From positions 62,001-126,000 of the forward strand of contig CAMLQY010000002.1 in the NCBI GenBank assembly GCA_946482365.1: DNA of 64,000 nt, written 5' to 3'. Source of the DNA: an uncultured Actinomycetes bacterium. Lineage in GTDB: Bacteria; Actinomycetota; Thermoleophilia; Solirubrobacterales; 70-9. The translations under genes and the position numbers were made by a program. Shown here piece by piece: positions 16,572-24,723 of this stretch. The notes beneath the pieces are model-generated. The model was not told the origin of the DNA and made no database searches. It worked only from the letters and a program-made list of their open reading frames with translations. Numbering within the stretch: the stretch's first letter is position 1; every line of letters begins with the position of its first letter.

Positions 16572-16583
16572 CGCCGCGCGCCC

Positions 16584-17360
16584 TTATTTGCGGACTTTGC
16601 AGGGAAGGACGAAGTTGGCGGTAAGGGTGGTTTTGTCGGCGTCTTTGAAGGTGAACTGCCCCTTGACCTGGAAGCGCCCCGTTTCACAACGCGCGCTGAT
16701 GTAGCTGTGCTTCTTGCCTTTGTAGGTCCATTTGCGACCGACTTTGGCGGAGCCGGAGAGCGGGTGGCCGTAGCCGCCGGCGATCTTCGGGATTTGCACG
16801 TTGACCCGGTAGCCGAAGACTCCGTTGTTGATCTTTTCGATCACCACCGGGACGATGAACGTCGCCGGGCCGGGATAATCGAGGTGAGCGTGGGCGATGA
16901 TCGTGTCGTCGCCGCCCTTCTTCGGACCGTTGAAGAGGGTGATGGGAGAGCCGACGACGATCGGTCCCTGTTCCGGGAACTTCACGACGGCCTTGCCGAA
17001 GCCCTTGCCGACGATCGTGTCTCCGCAGGCACGCCGCGCCGCGGGCACATCCGTGGCCACGAGCTTCCTTTGGGTGCAGACCGGGATCCCGGTGGTGTCG
17101 ACGGCGCCGTGTTTGTCGAATTCGAGGATGAAGTTGTCCAGGATCGGCGGGATTTCGCCTGAGACCGTGGAGAGCTTGCCGCCGCCGTGGGTGGTGATCG
17201 GAGCGTTCTTGAACTTCGGCAGCGCGTTTGGCTCGAAACCGCCCTGCGCGTCGAGCACGAGGTCCCCCAGGACGACGTGCGCCTTGAACGTGCTCGCATT
17301 CGCGATCGCCGCCGCGGCGAGCACGCCGAGCACCACCCCTAGAACGATTTTCCTGCGCAT
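16584..17360 (-). CDS. secreted protein, paralogue of previous gene
   Basis: The 258-residue protein has a signal peptide (KIVLGVVLGVLAAAAIANA) starting at ATG 17360; the reading frame extends to 17417 but that part is not signal-like. It shares with its neighbour the blocks LGDLVLDAQGGFEP, GGGKLSTVSG, FDKHGAVDTTGIPVC, PITLFNGPKKGG and a CETGRFQ C-terminal block. The two genes are 12 bp apart on the same strand and look like a tandem duplication. Function is unknown; it is probably an extracellular beta-rich protein. Confidence 0.7.
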   Translation of the reverse strand: MRRKIVLGVVLGVLAAAAIANASTFKAHVVLGDLVLDAQGGFEPNALPKFKNAPITTHGGGKLSTVSGEIPPILDNFILEFDKHGAVDTTGIPVCTQRKLVATDVPAARRACGDTIVGKGFGKAVVKFPEQGPIVVGSPITLFNGPKKGGDDTIIAHAHLDYPGPATFIVPVVIEKINNGVFGYRVNVQIPKIAGGYGHPLSGSAKVGRKWTYKGKKHSYISARCETGRFQVKGQFTFKDADKTTLTANFVLPCKVRK

Positions 17361-17467
17361 CCTGCCTCTCCTCTCCCTTTGCCCTGGCCCAAGATAACGG
17401 GGACTTCGAGAGTCCATGTTAAGACCCGAAGGCGTTCCCGCCGTCCCGTCCAGGCCCGATGCCCGGG

Positions 17468-18154
17468 CTAACGCGGCTCGACGAGCAGCGCACGAGCTAC
17501 TGCAAGAACAGCCCCCGAGGCGCCGAGTAGCGCCGAGCCGGCGTGCAGCTTGCGGCCGTCGACCTCGATCGGCCAGGCGATCACGACGAGATCCTCGCCC
17601 ACCGGGACGGGAACGTCGACGTGCGCCTGAAAGCGGGCGAGGAAGCTGGTGCGCAGGTCGCCGTGCATGTAGAGGGCGAAGTAGGTGGGGCAGTCGAGGA
17701 CCGCGCTGACGATCTCAGGCATGACCTGTCCGGACGCGCCGGCCGTCCAGGGCGGAGGCACCCAGGGACTGGCGACGACGTCGCGCCCCGCGACCGCGCC
17801 GGCGAAGACGCCAAGCGAGTCCTCGCGCGCCCGCCCGCAGACGAAGCAGCGGCAGAACTCGCCGCCGGCAAGTCCGCGGTAGTGGCCGGAGGCCGCCCGC
17901 GCCTCCTCGACCGAGACGGGCTCTGGCACCTCCAGTTCCAGCTCGGCCGCGGGCTCCACCATCGCGACGAGCGTCCCGTCGTCGGCGACGCGCAACCCCT
18001 CCCCCTCCCGCTCGACCGCCAGCTCGCGATCGAGAGGCACCGGGCTGCGCAGGCTCACCGCAGCCGGGCCGTCGAGCAGGGCCGCGAACACCCCGGCGCT
18101 GTACCCCCCGTTGCCGCTGGCCAGCGGCCCGTTGAACCGGCTGGGAATCGACAC
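17468..18154 (-). CDS. hypothetical protein, hotdog thioesterase-like
   Basis: The 228-residue protein opens FNGPLASGNGGYSAGVFAALL, reminiscent of thioesterase hotdog helices. It has a cysteine-rich centre FCRCFVCGRAREDSLGVF (three close cysteines) and a second half (residues ~125-228) ending in strands LVVIAWPIEVDGRKLHAGSALLG. The layout suggests a double hotdog domain. No catalytic residues can be named with confidence. It is the last gene before the tRNA-Val-bounded cassette. Confidence 0.6.
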   Translation of the reverse strand: MSIPSRFNGPLASGNGGYSAGVFAALLDGPAAVSLRSPVPLDRELAVEREGEGLRVADDGTLVAMVEPAAELELEVPEPVSVEEARAASGHYRGLAGGEFCRCFVCGRAREDSLGVFAGAVAGRDVVASPWVPPPWTAGASGQVMPEIVSAVLDCPTYFALYMHGDLRTSFLARFQAHVDVPVPVGEDLVVIAWPIEVDGRKLHAGSALLGASGAVLAVARALLVEPR

Positions 18155-18200
18155 CGCGCTCTGATCCGAAACGGCGATGACAGGATCGTACGGCGCAGCG

Positions 18201-18241
18201 ATGGGCGGTACTGGGCTCGAACCAGTGATCTCCTGCTTGTA
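18201..18241 (-). repeat. truncated tRNA-Val copy, attachment-site-like
   Basis: This 41-bp stretch matches 20211-20251 at 40 of 41 positions (T at 18229 against C at 20239), covering the tRNA-Val 3' half. Beyond 18241 cloverleaf pairing is lost, although TAGCTGAGGCGG on the reverse strand vaguely resembles a D-arm. It is either an attachment-site duplication or a decayed tRNA copy. It cannot form a functional tRNA. Confidence 0.75.
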
Positions 18242-18265
18242 CCGCGACCGCCTCAGCTAGCTGGT

Positions 18266-18279
18266 ACCATACGTATGGT
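18266..18279. promoter_or_regulatory. palindromic operator over antitoxin start
   Basis: ACCATACGTATGGT is a perfect 14-bp palindrome that includes the antitoxin ATG (18275). Ribbon-helix-helix antitoxins typically bind palindromes at their own promoter, so autoregulation is likely. The AT-rich core stands out from the local base composition. Confidence 0.6.
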
Positions 18280-18514
18280 GCACAAGACTACGGTTTACAT
18301 CGACGATTCCCAGGCTGAGCGCCTGGGCCGGTTGGCGACGGCCAGCGGTCGCAGCCAGGCCGAGCTGATCCGCGAGGGCGTGGAGCGGGTGCTCTCCGAG
18401 GCGCCGCCGCGCACCTTCCGCAGCATGGGGAAGGGACGCAGCGGTAGCGGCGGGGACCGGCGCTGGGATGCCGACGAGCTCTACCGCAAGGCTCGGGGCC
18501 GGCGCGCTCGATGA
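18275..18514 (+). CDS. ribbon-helix-helix (CopG-type) antitoxin
   Basis: The 79-residue protein has a ribbon-helix-helix fold: strand KTTVYIDDSQ, then helices AERLGRLATASG and SQAELIREGVERVL. A basic, glycine-rich C-terminal tail follows that would wrap the toxin. It overlaps the PIN toxin gene by 4 bp (ATGA) and has a palindrome over its start. It should neutralise the downstream PIN ribonuclease and repress the pair. ATG 18275 is chosen because the ORF upstream crosses the tRNA remnant. Confidence 0.88.
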   Translation: MVHKTTVYIDDSQAERLGRLATASGRSQAELIREGVERVLSEAPPRTFRSMGKGRSGSGGDRRWDADELYRKARGRRAR

Positions 18515-18933
18515 CCCTGATCGTGGATGCCGGCACGCTCTTCGCGCAGGCCGATGCCGACGATCCCGAGCACAAGGCGGTCGTCGCGCTGTTCGAAAGC
18601 GAGCGAGGACAGCTCGTCACCTCGCAGGTGGCGGTCGCCGAGGCCGACTACCTGATCCTCACCCGGCTCGGCGTCGACGTCGAGCTCGCCTTCCTCGACG
18701 ACCTCGCGGCGGGAACCTTCGTCGTAGATTGCCTCGACCGCAAGGAGCTGGGAGCGGCCCGCGACCTGGCGCGCCGCTACCGCGACCTCGAGCTGGGCCT
18801 TGCCGACGCCTCGCTTGCAGTGCTGGCCGACCGGCATGGGACAGACCGGATCGCCAGCTTCGACGAGCGCGCCTTCCGAGCGATGACCCCGTTGCGAGGC
18901 GGCGCCTTCACGATCCTTCCCGCCGATTCGTAG
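18511..18933 (+). CDS. PIN-domain toxin (VapC family)
   Basis: The 140-residue protein has the PIN acidic residues: aspartate in LIVDAGTLFA (residue ~6), glutamate in QVAVAEADYLI (~45), aspartate in LGLADASLAVLADR (~97) and the final acidic region IASFDERAF (~116). VapC proteins are magnesium-dependent ribonucleases that cut tRNA or rRNA. It overlaps its antitoxin gene by ATGA. The pair lies in the tRNA-bounded cassette, where it could stabilise the element. Confidence 0.9.
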   Translation: MTLIVDAGTLFAQADADDPEHKAVVALFESERGQLVTSQVAVAEADYLILTRLGVDVELAFLDDLAAGTFVVDCLDRKELGAARDLARRYRDLELGLADASLAVLADRHGTDRIASFDERAFRAMTPLRGGAFTILPADS

Positions 18934-18980
18934 CGACTTGGCTGCGACTGCCGCCGGTCCCAGGCGGCCATGCGGCCTTT

Positions 18981-19006
18981 GCAGTCTCCTGCTCGTAGGA
19001 GATTGC
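18981..19006. terminator. hairpin after PIN toxin gene
   Basis: GCAGTCTCCT pairs with AGGAGATTGC (one G-T wobble) around the loop GCTCGT, 48 bp after the toxin stop. There is no T-run, so it may be a U-less terminator. The rest of the 131-bp gap shows nothing recognisable. Confidence 0.4.
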
Positions 19007-19064
19007 CCGCTCTTCAAGCTGATCCGGCCAGAATTGGCGAGCTGGGCCATGTCACGATGAGTTC

Positions 19065-20192
19065 GTGGCCATCCAGAAGATTCCGCGCGATCCCGAGCAT
19101 CTCGAGATGTTGCGGTTGTATTCCGCAGTTGATCCGGTTGAAGCCGTAGGCGCCGGGCTGCGAGATACCGAGCGTTTGGACGAGTTCCTTGCGCGGGCCC
19201 GCGCGTCGCTCGAGCATTCCATCGCGACGCCGAGTCGCATGCACGGCCTTCGCGCCCAAACCCTGTTCCGGGCCACGCTGGTCGCCCTTGGGCAGTTTCG
19301 ACTGCTCATCGAAGAGGACGCCGGCGACCCTTACTACAACGACGACATCGGACGCCTGGCACCCCCAGACTTTCGGGTCGTTGACAGCGCTGGAGAAACG
19401 CTGTTGGTCGAGGTGAAGAGCGTGAAGCTGAATGGCCCGCTGAAGCCCTTCGGCGTGCGCAAGAGCGACGTGGAGGCCTGGCGCCGCTGGGGCGAGCTGA
19501 CCGGTACTCCGGTGTCGCTCGCCCTTTGGTGGGCAATTCCGGGGCGGTGGACACTAGTCAGCCTCGACCACCTGCGGCCACGGGGGTCGAAGCTCGAGAT
19601 CGATCTTCCTCGGGCAATCGCGGCCGACGAAATGTCGCGCTTCGGGGACTGCCTGCTTGGAACCAAACCGCCCTTGATCTTCCGGGTGCACTGCGAACAG
19701 GAGGGGCCGATCGACGCAAAGACCGGTGAGGCCTCGGTCCGCATAACAGATACCGAGATGCTGGTCGACGGTCGGAAGCTCATAGACGAATTTGAGCGGC
19801 GCATCGCGTGGGTCTTCTTTCGCTTCGGTGGTTGGGAGATCGAGCGGGAGCTTCAGCACGGATCGGGTGACGATGTCACAGCAATTGATCTCGTCGCCCG
19901 CCCCCTCGACTCCGGCGACGCAAGGCAGGCGCAACAGGACTTCGCCTCCGTCGGCATGCTCTCGTCCTTGTACGCCGCCCTCTTTAACGAGGCGACACTT
20001 TCACCTGAGGGGGAGGTCGACCAGCTGGAGCATCGACCGGAGCCGGGCGAGCTGGCAGACCTCATTCCCGACGACTTCTGGGATCGCCCGGATCGAGTCC
20101 TGCCGCTTTGGCGATTCAACATTCAGCCCCGGAGTCCCGAGAAACTACAAGCCTCAAGCGAGCCACAGCCGAACGGCTCTCCGGGCGATTAG
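19065..20192 (+). CDS. hypothetical protein with PD-(D/E)XK nuclease-like core
   Basis: The 375-residue protein is unknown. Residues ~100-125 read PPDFRVVDSAGETLLVEVKS, matching the PD-(D/E)XK pattern (aspartate, beta-turn, then E-x-K), as in restriction-like nucleases. The N-terminal ~90 residues are helical. The C-terminal half holds VRITDTEMLVDG and an acidic proline-rich tail. Its base composition is visibly less GC-rich than flanking genes. It lies in the tRNA-bounded cassette beside a toxin-antitoxin pair. The GTG at 19065 lacks a clear Shine-Dalgarno. A role in defence or element maintenance is only a guess. Confidence 0.6.
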   Translation: MAIQKIPRDPEHLEMLRLYSAVDPVEAVGAGLRDTERLDEFLARARASLEHSIATPSRMHGLRAQTLFRATLVALGQFRLLIEEDAGDPYYNDDIGRLAPPDFRVVDSAGETLLVEVKSVKLNGPLKPFGVRKSDVEAWRRWGELTGTPVSLALWWAIPGRWTLVSLDHLRPRGSKLEIDLPRAIAADEMSRFGDCLLGTKPPLIFRVHCEQEGPIDAKTGEASVRITDTEMLVDGRKLIDEFERRIAWVFFRFGGWEIERELQHGSGDDVTAIDLVARPLDSGDARQAQQDFASVGMLSSLYAALFNEATLSPEGEVDQLEHRPEPGELADLIPDDFWDRPDRVLPLWRFNIQPRSPEKLQASSEPQPNGSPGD

Positions 20193-20211
20193 AGATGACG
20201 AGCGCTGGCAA

Positions 20212-20284
20212 TGGGCGGTACTGGGCTCGAACCAGTGACCTCCTGCTTGTAAGGCAGGCGCTCTCCCAACTGAGCTAACCGCCC
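20212..20284 (-). tRNA. tRNA-Val (UAC)
   Basis: The reverse strand forms a 73-nt cloverleaf: acceptor GGGCGGT/ACCGCCC with discriminator A, D-arm GCTCAGTTGGGAGAGC, anticodon stem CCTGC/GCAGG with anticodon TAC, and T-arm GGTTCGAGCCC. CCA is not encoded. Its 3' half is repeated at 18201-18241. Confidence 0.97.
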
Positions 20285-20352
20285 AGGCTTCCTGATTATG
20301 GAACACGCGGGGCCGGGCGGTCGCTTCGCCGGCGGAATGGGAGAATTCGCGC

Positions 20353-20682
20353 GTGAGGCTCGAGGTCTTCTGGCGGGTGGCGGTGGTGCAGCTGGCGGCC
20401 GTGGTCGCGGCCTCCCTGCTGCTGGCGCTCGTCTTCTCACACGGCTTCTTCGAGGACTGGGGGTGGATCGCCGGTCCCGCCACCTGGCTCGGCTGCGCCT
20501 GGGCGACGGCCCGGGTCGTCGGGCTGGAGCCGGCGCCGGTGCTGGTGCGGGCCCTGCTGGCCGGGATCGTCAGCGGCCTCGCGGTGCTCGCCGGGCTGCA
20601 CTGGCTGGGGGTGCTCGTCGCGGTCGGGCTGCTCGCCTGGCTCTGCGCGCGGGACTCCGCCGGTAGCCTCCTGCCGCGATGA
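20353..20682 (+). CDS. small membrane protein
   Basis: The 109-residue protein has three to four hydrophobic helices (AVVQLAAVVAASLLLALVFS; GPATWLGCAWATARVVG; ALLAGIVSGLAVLAGLHWLGVLVAVGLLAWL). A charged N-terminus MRLEVFWR precedes the first helix. No family motif is recognised; hydropathy, coding bias and the clean GTG start are the support. It stands 28 bp before the first SDR gene. Confidence 0.65.
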   Translation: MRLEVFWRVAVVQLAAVVAASLLLALVFSHGFFEDWGWIAGPATWLGCAWATARVVGLEPAPVLVRALLAGIVSGLAVLAGLHWLGVLVAVGLLAWLCARDSAGSLLPR

Positions 20683-20710
20683 GCGCGTCGAACAGAGTGC
20701 CCGGGGTCCC

Positions 20711-21631
20711 GTGAGCTGGGGGGTCGCCGACATTCCCGACCTCTCCGGTCGCACCGCCGTCGTCACCGGCGCCAACGGCGGCCTCGGGCTGGAGACCGCC
20801 CGCGCCCTGGCCGGCGCCGGCGCGGTCGTCGTGCTCGCGGCCCGCAACCGGCAGCGGGCGGCGGAGGCGATGGAGAGCATCCGCGCCTCGGCGCCGGGCG
20901 CCTCGCTGACCCTGGTGGATCTCGACCTCGGCTCGCTGGAGTCCGTGCGCAGCGCCGCGGGGGAGATCCTCGGCGCCCACGAGACGGTCGACGTCCTCGT
21001 CAACAACGCCGGGGTGATGGGCATCCCCGAGCAGAAGACGGCCGACGGCTTCGAGATGCAGTTCGGCGTCGACCATCTCGGCCACTTCGCCTTCACCGCC
21101 CTGCTGATGCCGGCGCTGCTGCGCGCCGAGGCGGCCCGCATCGTCACGGTGACGAGCACCGCGCACCACATGGGACGCGCCGTCGACCCCGGGAACCCGC
21201 ACCTGCACGGTAGCTACCGCCCCTGGCGCGCCTACGGGCAGGCCAAGCTGGCGAACTTCCATTTCGGCCTCGGCCTGAACCGCGTCCTGGAGGAGGCCGG
21301 GGCTGCGGCGGCGAGCCTGATCGCCCACCCCGGCCTCTCCAACACCGAGCTGCAGGCGGTGAGCGTGAAGGAGACCGGCGGCGGCCTCTCCCAGCGCTTC
21401 TTCCTGATGCTGGCCCGCTCGGCCGGCATGACCCCCGCGGCCGGGGCGCTCTCGCAGCTGCGGGCGGCAACCGACCCCGGTGCGAAGGGCGGCGAGTTCT
21501 ACGGGCCTCTCTTCGTCAACAGCGGCCCCCCGGTGCGCAAGCCGGTCCTGCGCCGGGTCGGGATGAGCCGCGCGATCGCGCGGCTCTGGGAGGTATCGGA
21601 GCGCGAGACCGGCCTGAAGGTCGAGCTGTGA
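20711..21631 (+). CDS. short-chain dehydrogenase/reductase
   Basis: The 306-residue Rossmann-fold oxidoreductase has the NAD(P)-binding TGANGGLGLETARALAGAG, the strand motif VLVNNAGVMG and a catalytic serine/tyrosine/lysine set represented by VTSTAHHMG and YGQAKLANFHFG. The YxxxK form (YGQAK) and the ~300-residue length match the retinol dehydrogenase/protochlorophyllide-reductase-like branch. It overlaps the next SDR gene by 4 bp (GTGA), suggesting one transcript. Confidence 0.92.
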   Translation: MSWGVADIPDLSGRTAVVTGANGGLGLETARALAGAGAVVVLAARNRQRAAEAMESIRASAPGASLTLVDLDLGSLESVRSAAGEILGAHETVDVLVNNAGVMGIPEQKTADGFEMQFGVDHLGHFAFTALLMPALLRAEAARIVTVTSTAHHMGRAVDPGNPHLHGSYRPWRAYGQAKLANFHFGLGLNRVLEEAGAAAASLIAHPGLSNTELQAVSVKETGGGLSQRFFLMLARSAGMTPAAGALSQLRAATDPGAKGGEFYGPLFVNSGPPVRKPVLRRVGMSRAIARLWEVSERETGLKVEL

Positions 21632-22383
21632 ACCTCGGCCTGGAGGGGCGCGTGGCGCTGGTGATGGGCGCCAGCCGCGGCATCGGCAAGGCGATCGCGG
21701 CGGGGCTGGCACGGGAGGGGGCGAAGGTGGCGATCGCCAGCCGCTCCCGGGAGAAGCTGGACGAGGCGGCGGCCGAGATCGGCGAGGCGTCCACGCCCTT
21801 CGTCGCCGACGCCACCGACCTCGACCGCCTCGCGGACCTGCCCGGCGAGGTTGAGGCGGCGCTCGGCCCGGTCGAGATCCTCATCGCCAACGCGGGCGGC
21901 CCGCCCTTCGGCGGGGCGCTCGAACACGAGCTGGGCGAGTGGGAGACCGCCTACCGCTCGCTCGTCCTCGCGCCGCGCGTCCTCGCCGGCGCGGTCGTGC
22001 CCGGCATGCGCGAGCGCGGCTGGGGGCGGATCGTCAACGTCGGCTCCAGCTCGACGCGTGAGCCGATCGAAGGCCTCAACCTCTCCAACTCCCACCGGAT
22101 GGCGGCGGTCGGCTTCCTCAAGACGCTCTCGCGCGAGGTCGCCGCCGACGGGGTCACCGTCAACACGGTCGCCACCGGCCGCTTCGGCACCGAACGGCTG
22201 GCCGACGCCGCTGGCTCGCTGGCAGGCGCCGAAGAGGCGGCGCGGCGCGAAGTCCCCGCCGCGCGCCTCGGCCGCCCCGAGGAGTACGGGGACCTCGTCG
22301 CCTTCCTCTGCTCCGAGCGAGCCGCCTACATCACCGGCGCGGTCATCCCGATCGACGGCGGCCTGCTGCGCTCAGCTTTCTGA
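21628..22383 (+). CDS. short-chain dehydrogenase/reductase (FabG-like)
   Basis: The 251-residue classical SDR has MGASRGIGKAIAAGLA for NAD(P) binding, IANAGGPP in place of the usual NNAG, active-site serine region VGSSSTREP and a C-terminal YITGAVIPIDGGLL. The usual YxxxK tyrosine is replaced in NSHRMAAVGFLKT, where histidine-arginine-methionine precede the helix, so catalysis may be altered. Similar atypical SDRs occur in actinobacteria. The 3' end overlaps lysS by 12 bp on the opposite strand. Confidence 0.88.
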   Translation: MNLGLEGRVALVMGASRGIGKAIAAGLAREGAKVAIASRSREKLDEAAAEIGEASTPFVADATDLDRLADLPGEVEAALGPVEILIANAGGPPFGGALEHELGEWETAYRSLVLAPRVLAGAVVPGMRERGWGRIVNVGSSSTREPIEGLNLSNSHRMAAVGFLKTLSREVAADGVTVNTVATGRFGTERLADAAGSLAGAEEAARREVPAARLGRPEEYGDLVAFLCSERAAYITGAVIPIDGGLLRSAF

Positions 22384-23880
22384 AACCTCGCGCATCGAGG
22401 GGAAGAGGATGACGTCGCGGAGGTTCTCGGTGCCCGCGACGATCATCAGCAGGCGGTCGATGCCGATGCCGCAGCCGCTCGCGGTCAGCATCCCGTACTC
22501 GAGCGCGCGCACGAACTCTTCGTCGTGGGGATGGGGGTCGGTCTCGCTGCCGGCCTCCTGGCGCTCGCGCTGGCGGACGAAGTGGCGGCGCTGCATCTCG
22601 GGGTCGTTGACGTCGGTGCCGCCGCCGGTGATCTCCATCCCGGCGACGATCCCGTCGAAGGCCTCGCCGAGCAGCTCGGGATGGTCGGGCTGGGGCTTGA
22701 CCAGCGGCCAGAGGTCGAGCGGCAGGTCGACGAGGAAGGTCGGCTGGACGATCTTGGGCTCGACCAGCTTGCCCTGGATCGAGTCGACCACCGCGGCCCA
22801 GTCGGCCTTGGGGTCGACGTCGCCCTCGAGCAGCTCGGCCAGCTCGTCGCGGCTGGAGGCGACGATGTCGGCGCCGGTCTCCTCGAGGACCGCGTCGCGC
22901 AGGGTCACCCGCTTCCAGGGCGCCTTGAAGTCGATCCGGTTGCCGTCGCGCTCGACCACCGTCGTCCCCAGCACCCGCTCGACCACGGTCGAGACCAGCT
23001 GCTCGGTGAAGGCCATCACCCCGTTGTAGTCGGCGCAGCTGAGGAACCACTCGAGCATCGTGAACTCGGGGTTGTGCTGCGGGGACATCCCCTCGTTGCG
23101 GAAGAACTTGCCGAGCTCGTAGACGTTCTCGAAGCCGCCGACGATCGTCCGCTTCAGGTACAGCTCGGTCGCCGTTCGCAGGAAGAGCTCGCGGTTGAGG
23201 GTGTTGTGGTGGGTGGTGAACGGGCGGGCCGCGGCTCCCCCCGTCATGTGCTGGAGCATCGGCGTTTCCAGCTCGACGAAGTCGTGCTCGTTCATGTAGG
23301 CGCGGATCGCGGCGACGAGCTTCGCCCGCATCGCGAAGATCTCGCGCGAGCGCTCGTTCGCCATCAGGTCGAGCTCGCGTTGGCGGTAGCGGACCTCGGG
23401 GTCCGAGATGCCGTGGAAGAGGTCGGGCGGGTCGCGCAGCGCCTTGGCCAGCATCGTGCACTCGCGCACCGCGATGGCGAGCTGGCCGCGCTTGGTCACG
23501 TAGAGGTCCCCCTCGACCCCGACCGCGTCGCCGATGTCGAGGGCCTCGATCCGGGCGAAGGCCTCCTCGCCGATCGCGTCCCGGCGCGCGTAGGCCTGGA
23601 TCGTGCCGGTCAGGTCGCGGACGTCGAAGAAGGCCGTCTTGCCGTGGCCGCGCTGGCCGACCAGGCGCCCGGCGACGCGGTAGGAGAACTGGGGGTGCTC
23701 GCCCTCGCCCAGCTCGGCGGGGTCATGGGCCTCGAGGACCGAGGAGATCTTGTCGCGGTCCGGCCATCCCTGGCGCGGATAGGGCTCGATCCCTTCGGCG
23801 CGCAGCCGCTCGAGCTTCTCCCGCCTGACGCTCTCCGTCGAGCCCTCCGCGGGCTCGACCTTCGAAGGGACCTCGCTCAC
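22372..23880 (-). CDS. lysS: lysine--tRNA ligase, class II
   Basis: The 502-residue synthetase has an N-terminal OB-fold anticodon-binding domain (residues ~55-165, VAGRLVGQRGHGKTAFFDVRD). The catalytic domain shows motif 2 FFRNEGMSPQHNPEFTMLEWF and motif 3 GCGIGIDRLLMI. It charges tRNA-Lys. Its start overlaps prmC by 4 bp, and the order prmC-lysS suggests a translation-related operon that also includes lgt and argF upstream. Confidence 0.97.
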   Translation of the reverse strand: MSEVPSKVEPAEGSTESVRREKLERLRAEGIEPYPRQGWPDRDKISSVLEAHDPAELGEGEHPQFSYRVAGRLVGQRGHGKTAFFDVRDLTGTIQAYARRDAIGEEAFARIEALDIGDAVGVEGDLYVTKRGQLAIAVRECTMLAKALRDPPDLFHGISDPEVRYRQRELDLMANERSREIFAMRAKLVAAIRAYMNEHDFVELETPMLQHMTGGAAARPFTTHHNTLNRELFLRTATELYLKRTIVGGFENVYELGKFFRNEGMSPQHNPEFTMLEWFLSCADYNGVMAFTEQLVSTVVERVLGTTVVERDGNRIDFKAPWKRVTLRDAVLEETGADIVASSRDELAELLEGDVDPKADWAAVVDSIQGKLVEPKIVQPTFLVDLPLDLWPLVKPQPDHPELLGEAFDGIVAGMEITGGGTDVNDPEMQRRHFVRQRERQEAGSETDPHPHDEEFVRALEYGMLTASGCGIGIDRLLMIVAGTENLRDVILFPSMREVSES

Positions 23881-24713
23881 GGAACGAAGCCGACCGTCAC
23901 CCGCTCGTCGCCGCGGTAGTCCGTGCGGGTCTCGGCGTCGCGCAGCAGCTCGCGCATCGCCGGGCCATGGTGGGTGTCGTGCTCGAGCGCCACGCGCCAG
24001 CCGCTCGGCGTCTCGCCGAGCAGGCCGCGGATCACGCCGAGGCCGTCGTCGCCGCTCGCGCCCAGCACGGCGATCTCCGGCTCGCGGCGGATCTCCGGCG
24101 AGCGCTCGTCGATCGAGGTCACGGTGACGTAGGGCAGGTTGGCGATCAGCAGGTCGACTTCCTCGACGTACTCGGGAATGCCTTCGTCCACGCTCACCTC
24201 GAGCTCGACGCCGAGCCGTGCCGCGTTCTCGCGCGCCGCCTCGGCCGCCTCCTCGGAGAGGTCCGAGGCGGTCACCCGCAGGTCGGGACGCTCGCTGAGC
24301 AGGGCGAGGGCGATCGCCCCGGAGCCGGTGCCGACCTCGTGCACGCGGGCGCCCTGCGGCAGCTCGACGCCGACCTCCACGAGAAGCTCGGTCTCGCGGC
24401 GCGGGATCAGCACCCGCTCGTCGACGGCGATCTCGACGTCGCGGAAGCGGCAGCTGCCGAGGATGTACTCGAGCGGCTCGCGCTCGCTGCGGCGGGCGAC
24501 GAGGCGCTCGACCTCCTCGCGCAGCTCGGGGCTCAGCTCGGTCGAGCCGTCGCGCTCGAGGTCGGCGACGTCGAGGCCGAGGGCCTTCGCCACCAGCGCC
24601 CTGGCGTCGGCCTCGGGCGTCTCGCAGCCGGCGGCTGCGATCGCCGCCGTTGCCTGTTCCACGATCTCCCCTGCGCTCACCACCGGCGAGGCTCCCTCAT
24701 TCCGAACTCCCAC
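23877..24713 (-). CDS. prmC: release factor glutamine methyltransferase
   Basis: The 278-residue class I SAM-dependent methyltransferase methylates the GGQ glutamine of release factors. The N-terminal helical domain covers residues ~15-90 with LEYILGSCRFRD. The SAM site is VHEVGTGSGAIALALL. The substrate-binding motif is ANLPYVT, where most family members have NPPY; the proline-to-leucine change is noteworthy but the tyrosine is kept. It overlaps lysS by 4 bp and follows lgt by 10 bp. Confidence 0.92.
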   Translation of the reverse strand: MGVRNEGASPVVSAGEIVEQATAAIAAAGCETPEADARALVAKALGLDVADLERDGSTELSPELREEVERLVARRSEREPLEYILGSCRFRDVEIAVDERVLIPRRETELLVEVGVELPQGARVHEVGTGSGAIALALLSERPDLRVTASDLSEEAAEAARENAARLGVELEVSVDEGIPEYVEEVDLLIANLPYVTVTSIDERSPEIRREPEIAVLGASGDDGLGVIRGLLGETPSGWRVALEHDTHHGPAMRELLRDAETRTDYRGDERVTVGFVP

Positions 24714-24723
24714 GACTGAACCA

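Larger units (their letters stand above)
18201..20251. mobile_element. 2-kb cassette bounded by tRNA-Val 3'-end repeats
   Basis: A 41-bp direct repeat (18201-18241 and 20211-20251, one mismatch) equals the 3' half of tRNA-Val from the anticodon to one base past the discriminator. The intact tRNA is at one end and the truncated copy at the other, the geometry left by integration into a tRNA 3' end. The inside holds an RHH antitoxin, a PIN toxin and a PD-(D/E)XK-like gene. No integrase is present, so the element is either a remnant or moved in trans. Confidence 0.55.

Noticed and set aside
18201..18272. Second functional tRNA-Val
   Set aside because: The 5' half lacks acceptor and D-arm pairing, so only a 3' fragment is supported.
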